A stretch of DNA of 64,000 bases from Streptomyces albiflavescens (GTDB taxonomy: Bacteria; Actinomycetota; Actinomycetes; Streptomycetales; Streptomycetaceae): positions 1 to 64,000 of the forward strand of contig NZ_BMMM01000010.1 of the NCBI RefSeq assembly GCF_014645835.1, written 5' to 3'. Positions 61,434-64,000 of this stretch are shown here, in pieces; position 1 is the stretch's first letter; the number at the start of each line of letters is the position of its first letter. The notes below the pieces were generated by a model. It had not been told where the DNA came from and did not search any database. It saw only the letters and a program-made list of their open reading frames with translations. Both the position numbers and the translations under genes were made by a program.

Positions 61434-61924
61434 GCACCGCCCGCACCGACGTCGAACAGGTCGAACTCGCCAACACCGCCTTCTACGAGGCCATGGAACG
61501 GGGCGACTTCGAAGTGCTTTCGTCGCTGTGGCTGGCCCCGCTGGACACGGCCGAGGAGGACATCGAGGGCGAGGGCGCGGTGATCTCCTGTGTCCACCCC
61601 GGTTGGCCCGTCCTCAACGGTCGCGGCGAGGTGCTGCGCTCGTACGCGCTGATCATGGCGAACACCGAGTACATCCAGTTCTTCCTCACCGACGTGCGCG
61701 TCTCCGTCACCGGCGACACGGCACTGGTCACCTGCACGGAGAACATCCTCAGCGGCGGTCCCGCCCCCGACGACAGCGACGAGCTCGGCCCGCTCGTGGG
61801 CCAGCTGGTCGTCGCCACGAATGTGTTCCGCCGCACAGCCGACGGCTGGAAGCTCTGGTCGCACCACGCCTCCCCCGTACTCGCCGAATCCGGCGAGGAA
61901 GAGGACGACGACACCCCCGGCTGA
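61430..61924 (+). CDS. SnoaL/NTF2-like protein in folate cluster
   Basis: A 164-aa single-domain protein of the SnoaL-like (NTF2) fold: ELANTAFYEAMERGDFEVLSSLW, then GRGEVLRSYALIM and a final NVFRRTADGWKLWSHHAS. Catalytic role unknown. Translationally coupled to folP (GTGA overlap). Its conserved place beside folP suggests a function in folate metabolism or in protecting it. Confidence 0.86.
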   Translation: MSTARTDVEQVELANTAFYEAMERGDFEVLSSLWLAPLDTAEEDIEGEGAVISCVHPGWPVLNGRGEVLRSYALIMANTEYIQFFLTDVRVSVTGDTALVTCTENILSGGPAPDDSDELGPLVGQLVVATNVFRRTADGWKLWSHHASPVLAESGEEEDDDTPG

Positions 61925-62078
61925 GTGGGTAGGCGACTCACAGGGACCAAAAAGTGGTTGGAATCACCTACCTCGGGGTAGGGGCGGCTACCAACCCGTG
62001 AGCCGCCGTGTTCCCCAGGGGAAACGCCCGGTGAAGCCTCATGACCTTCGCCCGGGCGCACGCCCCCGTGGGCGAGTT

Positions 62079-62101
62079 TTGTCAGTGCCCGCAGGTAGAT
62101 T
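62079..62101 (+). promoter_or_regulatory. RecA-NDp/PafBC-type promoter of folB
   Basis: TTGTCAGTG (62079-62087), exactly 8 bases, then TAGATT (62096-62101): a perfect fit to TTGTCRGTG-N8-TANNNT. The start would be near 62108, giving a leader of about 65 bases to the folB GTG. This implies DNA-damage induction of folB-folK. Confidence 0.75.
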
Positions 62102-62172
62102 CGTTTGAGGCTGGTGTGCCGACCGCACTCGGTTCACGATGGCCGCTACCGACGATTGCAGGAGTGATTCGC

Positions 62173-62532
62173 GTGGATCGTGTCGCGCTGCGCGGCCTCA
62201 AGGCCCGCGGGCACCACGGTGTCTTCCAGAAGGAACGCGAGGAGGGCCAGACCTTCATCGTGGACCTGACGCTGGGCCTGGACACCCGACCGGCCGCGGC
62301 CGACGACGACCTGGCGAAGACCGTGCACTACGGCGTCGTGGCGGAGGAGGTCGTCGCGGTCGTCGAGGGCGAGCCCGTCGACCTCATCGAAACGCTCGCC
62401 GAGCGCATCGCCCAGGCATGTCTCAAGCACGACGGAGTTCAGGAGGTCGAGGTCTGCGTCCACAAACCGGACGCGCCGATCACCGTCCCCTTCGACGACG
62501 TGACCGTCACCATCACCCGGAGCCGAGTATGA
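62173..62532 (+). CDS. folB: Dihydroneopterin aldolase
   Basis: Cleaves dihydroneopterin to the hydroxymethyl pterin used by FolK; 119 aa. It contains RGLKARGHHGVF, the catalytic-type VHYGVVAEEV and LIETLAERIAQ, and ends in PFDDVTVTITR. The GTG at 62173 follows AGGAG with 8-base spacing. It overlaps folK by 4 bp (ATGA). Confidence 0.95.
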   Translation: MDRVALRGLKARGHHGVFQKEREEGQTFIVDLTLGLDTRPAAADDDLAKTVHYGVVAEEVVAVVEGEPVDLIETLAERIAQACLKHDGVQEVEVCVHKPDAPITVPFDDVTVTITRSRV

Positions 62533-63140
62533 CCGCCTTCTACACCGAGGGTCAGAGCGACCCGACCGTACAGCCGGTGCCCGCCTCCGTGGTGGAGCGG
62601 GTGGACGCCGCCGACACGACCCTGCAGAACCCCAAGCGCGCGGTGATCTCCCTCGGCGCGAACCTGGGCAACCGTCTGGAGACCCTCCAGGGCGCCATCG
62701 ACGCGCTGGAGGACACCCCCGGCGTCCGTGTCAAGGCGGTCTCCCCCGTCTACGAGACCGAGCCCTGGGGCGTCGAACCGGGCAGCCAGCCGACGTACTT
62801 CAACGCGGTCGTGGTTCTGAAGACCACCCTCCCCCCGTCCTCGCTCCTGGAGCGGGCGCACGCGGTCGAGGAGGCCTTCCACCGCGTACGGGACGAGCGC
62901 TGGGGCCCGCGCACGATCGACGTCGACATCGTGGCGTACGCCAATGTCGTCTCCGACGACCCGGTTCTGACTCTCCCTCACCCACGCGCCCACGAACGGG
63001 CCTTCGTCCTCGCCCCCTGGCACGATGTGGAGCCCGAGGCCCAGCTGCCGGGCCGCGGCCCCGTCGCCCAGCTCCTCTCGACGATCAACCGGGACGGCGT
63101 CGCGCCCCGCGCCGACCTGGAACTCCGGCTGCCCGAGTAG
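62529..63140 (+). CDS. folK: Hydroxymethyl-dihydropterin pyrophosphokinase
   Basis: Transfers pyrophosphate from ATP to the pterin; 203 aa with a non-conserved tail of about 35 residues at the N-terminus. The family signature is present: ISLGANLGNRLETLQGAI, SPVYETEPWG, YFNAVV, and RDERWGPRTIDVDI. It is translationally coupled to folB. Confidence 0.95.
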   Translation: MTAFYTEGQSDPTVQPVPASVVERVDAADTTLQNPKRAVISLGANLGNRLETLQGAIDALEDTPGVRVKAVSPVYETEPWGVEPGSQPTYFNAVVVLKTTLPPSSLLERAHAVEEAFHRVRDERWGPRTIDVDIVAYANVVSDDPVLTLPHPRAHERAFVLAPWHDVEPEAQLPGRGPVAQLLSTINRDGVAPRADLELRLPE

Positions 63141-63189
63141 TCGTTAAGGTCAAGACGACCGTCAGGCCGCGAATGACCGAAGGGGCAAA

Positions 63190-63675
63190 GTGAAACAGCT
63201 GCGCATCAGGACGCTGGCCGCCGTATTCGTCGTGGCCGGCGTCCTGTCCTGGGCGGGCGCCCGCCTGTGGAACGCGGTGGGCACACTCCCCCGGGTCCCT
63301 CTCGCCGCTCCCATCGTCCTGGCCGTGATCGCCGTCGTCCTGCTCGCGACGGCACTCTCGCTGCGCGCCCGCCTCAAGGCCCAGCGCGAGCGCCGCCCCG
63401 GCGCCAAGGGCGTCGACCCCCTGATGGCGGCCCGCGCGGTCGTCTTCGGCCAGGCGAGCGCCCTGGTCGCCGCCCTGGTCGCCGGTATGTACGGCGGCGC
63501 GGGCGTCTTCCTGCTGGAATCCCTCGACATCCCCGCCCGCCGCGACCAGGCCGTCTACGCCGGCCTCTCCGTCGTCGCCGGCATCGGCGTCATAGCGGCC
63601 GGCTTCTTCCTGGAACGCGTCTGCAAGCTCCCCGAGGACGATGAGCACAACGGCGGGACGGCTCCGGCGGCGTAA
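63190..63675 (+). CDS. DUF3180 family membrane protein
   Basis: A 161-aa protein with four membrane helices (about 8-26, 38-57, 83-102, 117-138), typical of DUF3180, which sits after folK in many actinobacteria. Function unknown. GTG at 63190 after AAGGGG. It is the last gene of the folB-folK operon. Confidence 0.88.
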   Translation: MKQLRIRTLAAVFVVAGVLSWAGARLWNAVGTLPRVPLAAPIVLAVIAVVLLATALSLRARLKAQRERRPGAKGVDPLMAARAVVFGQASALVAALVAGMYGGAGVFLLESLDIPARRDQAVYAGLSVVAGIGVIAAGFFLERVCKLPEDDEHNGGTAPAA

Positions 63676-63688
63676 CACCGGAGCCGTC
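63657..63688. terminator. Bidirectional terminator between DUF3180 gene and folE
   Basis: An 11-bp perfect stem (63657-63667 with 63678-63688) spans the stop codon of the DUF3180 gene and lies 14 bp before the folE stop on the other strand. Confidence 0.72.
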
Positions 63689-63701
63689 CCGGTCGCAGCA
63701 G

Positions 63702-64000
63702 TCAGCGCGCCATGATGAGGCTCATCGCCTCATTGCGGGTGGCGGAATCCCGCAGCTGACCGCGCACCGCCGAGGTGATGGTCTTCGCGCCGGGCTTGCG
63801 TACGCCCCGCATCGACATGCACATGTGCTCGCACTCGACGACCACGATCACGCCACGCGGCTCCAGGATCTCCATCAGGGAGTCGGCGATCTGCGTGGTG
63901 AGCCGTTCCTGCACCTGAGGCCGTCGGGCATAGACGTCCACGAGCCGAGCCAGCTTCGACAGACCGGTGATCTTGCCGTCGGTGGACGGGATGTACCCGA
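63702..64000 (-). CDS. folE: GTP cyclohydrolase I (5' part beyond window)
   Basis: First enzyme of pterin synthesis. Only the C-terminal ~99 residues are in the window. They include GYIPSTDGKITGLSKLARLV, the zinc and catalytic motif VECEHMCMSMRGV and the end of the family domain. The protein's N-terminal half lies beyond 64000. It points toward the other folate genes. Confidence 0.95.
   Translation of the reverse strand, partial: GYIPSTDGKITGLSKLARLVDVYARRPQVQERLTTQIADSLMEILEPRGVIVVVECEHMCMSMRGVRKPGAKTITSAVRGQLRDSATRNEAMSLIMAR

Overview
This window is a high-GC stretch of actinomycete core chromosome, almost certainly Streptomyces. The GC content is very high, many genes start with GTG and many look leaderless (a TANNNT box 6-8 bases before the start codon). 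The gene set and order (trpS with an attenuator, proC, ilvD, radA-disA, mutY, sigE-cseABC, clpC, lsr2, coaX-nadC-nadB-panC, an orphan nuoD, folP-folB-folK-folE) match, from memory, the S. coelicolor region around SCO3334-SCO3403. No rRNA or tRNA genes, CRISPR arrays, phage genes or intact transposase genes were seen.

Layout. 1-10.7 kb: a Trp leader peptide and classical attenuator before trpS; proC; an ABC-2 exporter with an operator on its promoter; a SulP transporter carrying a TTA codon; a methyltransferase; a MITE-like hairpin; a small membrane protein; two SH3-like paralogues; a Ser/Thr kinase with a beta-propeller sensor. 10.7-24 kb: ilvD, a TetR/TIM-barrel pair, a second MITE-like element, an Ppx/GppA phosphatase, an unusual sigma-like/anti-sigma-like membrane protein, and a genome-maintenance block (radA, disA, mutY). 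24-33 kb: the sigE-cseA-cseB-cseC envelope-stress operon, a secreted protein with a decayed tandem duplication of its 3' end, a VOC/AraC pair, a DHA2 exporter with divergent TetR, and an M23 peptidase. 33-39 kb: clpC with SigR-type and ClgR-type sites, lsr2, an N-acetylglutamate synthase-like GNAT, a BlaI regulator and small conserved proteins.

39-64 kb: a translationally coupled cofactor operon (Rossmann/DUF2520 protein-panC-nadB-nadC-coaX) for CoA and NAD; a threonine-aldolase-like enzyme; an ArsR-type regulator; a TmrB-like P-loop protein; a NarL-type two-component pair; a MidA/NDUFAF7-like methyltransferase converging on a lone NuoD, the family of its known substrate; two bacterial PH-domain membrane proteins; a coiled-coil membrane protein; a membrane esterase; a DUF2156/MprF-like protein behind a SigE-type promoter; and the folate genes folP, folB, folK and a 5'-truncated folE.

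The most distinctive non-genic signals are two MITE-like elements that share a 33-bp core and both end on the TAG stop codon of a minus-strand gene; RecA-NDp/PafBC-type promoter boxes (TTGTCAGTG-N8-TANNNT) at radA and folB, with weaker ones near clpC and an ArsR gene; small in-frame palindromic insertions in nadB and in a PH-domain gene; and several tail-to-tail overlaps of convergent genes.
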